NCBI GenBank assembly: GCA_039029455.1
Contig: JBCCGE010000036.1
Location: 1-31,485, forward strand
Direction: 5' to 3'
Length of the DNA: 31,485 nt
Source of the DNA: JBCCGE01 sp039029455
Lineage (GTDB): Bacteria; Pseudomonadota; Gammaproteobacteria; Arenicellales; Poriferihabitantaceae
Part shown: positions 31,106-31,485 of the stretch, one piece after another
Layout: each line of letters opens with the position of its first letter
How positions within the stretch are numbered: position 1 is the first letter of the stretch
Program-made: the position numbers and the translations under genes
Notes under the pieces: generated by a model
Told to the model about the DNA's origin: nothing
The model's database searches: none
Seen by the model: the letters and a program-made list of their open reading frames with translations, nothing else

Positions 31106-31485
31106 CCGACCAGTCCCAGTTTTTCAGCGAGGCCGATCCGCTGAAGTTTTCCAGTAGCGCCCTTAGGAATCTCATCGAGGACCATCACTTTTCGCGGCAC
31201 TTTAAAGTCTGCAAGTCGTCTGGCTGCAAAATCGCGGATGGATTCTGAATCGGCGTGCTGTCCTTCTAAAAGTACTACCGCTGCTGCAATATCTTCACCC
31301 AGCTTTGGGTGGGGCATTGCGAACGTCACACATTGTTGTATTGCCGGATGGTCCATGAGCACTTCATCAACCTCGCGCGGCGAAATTTTCTCTCCGCCGC
31401 GGTTGATGATCTCCTTCAGGCGGCCCGTGATGCTGAGATACCCGTCGGCATCGAACTGGCCCTGATCGCCGGTGCGGAACCAGCC
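31102..31485 (-). CDS. AMP-dependent acyl-CoA synthetase/ligase (3' part)
   Basis: The last 127 residues of an ANL-superfamily acyl-adenylating enzyme; the rest is beyond the right edge. Visible from the hinge on: GWFRTGDQG, the A8 motif GYLSITGRLKEIINRGGEKI, SPREVDEVLMDHPAIQQCVTFAMPHPKLGE, and the A10 lysine motif PKGATGKLQRIGLAEKLGL. This C-terminal part resembles oxalate/medium-chain acyl-CoA ligases, but the substrate cannot be assigned from it. It is translationally coupled to the PanE-like gene by an ATGA overlap and is first of the two in the leftward direction. Confidence 0.88.
   Translation of the reverse strand, partial: GWFRTGDQGQFDADGYLSITGRLKEIINRGGEKISPREVDEVLMDHPAIQQCVTFAMPHPKLGEDIAAAVVLLEGQHADSESIRDFAARRLADFKVPRKVMVLDEIPKGATGKLQRIGLAEKLGLVG

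Overview
The window reads as a chromosomal segment of a gammaproteobacterium, probably marine or otherwise aquatic. Three things point there: a fused bifunctional MnmC, DsrE/F/H-DsrC proteins resembling those of purple and other gammaproteobacterial sulfur oxidisers, and accessory genes for small organic solutes (TctA-type transporter, ectoine-hydrolase-like protein, PhyH dioxygenase). No rRNA, tRNA, CRISPR array, insertion sequence or phage gene was seen. Genes are dense, with many 1-8 bp start/stop overlaps.

Region 1 (1-1911): the C-terminal end of a TctA-type carboxylate transporter membrane protein, a two-domain glutaredoxin-like protein and a LysE/RhtB exporter.

Region 2 (1932-15807, possibly to 18102): a purine salvage and breakdown locus. 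The leftward arm carries an 8-oxoguanine deaminase and xdhA-xdhB-xdhC. The rightward arm carries a nucleoside/purine ABC transporter (one double ATPase, two permeases), a RutR-like TetR regulator, membrane urate hydroxylase PuuD with a C-terminal cytochrome c, allantoinase PuuE, allantoicase and ureidoglycolate lyase. Together they would import purines, oxidise xanthine to urate and convert allantoin to glyoxylate plus urea. Genes for 5-hydroxyisourate hydrolase, OHCU decarboxylase and the BMP-type binding protein are not in the window. Two almost identical palindromes (CTGACT-N4-AGTCAA) lie in front of xdhA and in the deaminase/ABC intergenic region. They have the geometry of the RutR operator and are probably bound by the regulator encoded in the locus. 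An MmgE/PrpD-family protein and a short-chain dehydrogenase follow in the same direction; their function is not known.

Region 3 (18103-25669): a DsbA-fold isomerase-like protein, MnmC (tRNA mnm5U34 modification), a SufS-like class V PLP enzyme with a C-terminal extension, an ectoine-hydrolase-like M24 protein, a PhyH-type dioxygenase and a GFA-family zinc protein.

Region 4 (25744-29960): dsrE-dsrF-dsrH-dsrC-dsrM-dsrK in the order of the sulfur-oxidiser dsr operon, but with no dsrAB before and no dsrLJOPN after, plus a convergent tusA. The key cysteines of DsrE, DsrH, DsrC (both C-terminal cysteines), DsrK and TusA are present. This suggests a sulfur-relay module tied to a membrane quinone/thiol-disulfide oxidoreductase without the sulfite reductase. 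It is the most interesting part of the window.

Region 5 (30131-31485): a PanE/ApbA-type ketopantoate reductase overlapping the 3' end of an acyl-CoA synthetase that runs off the window.
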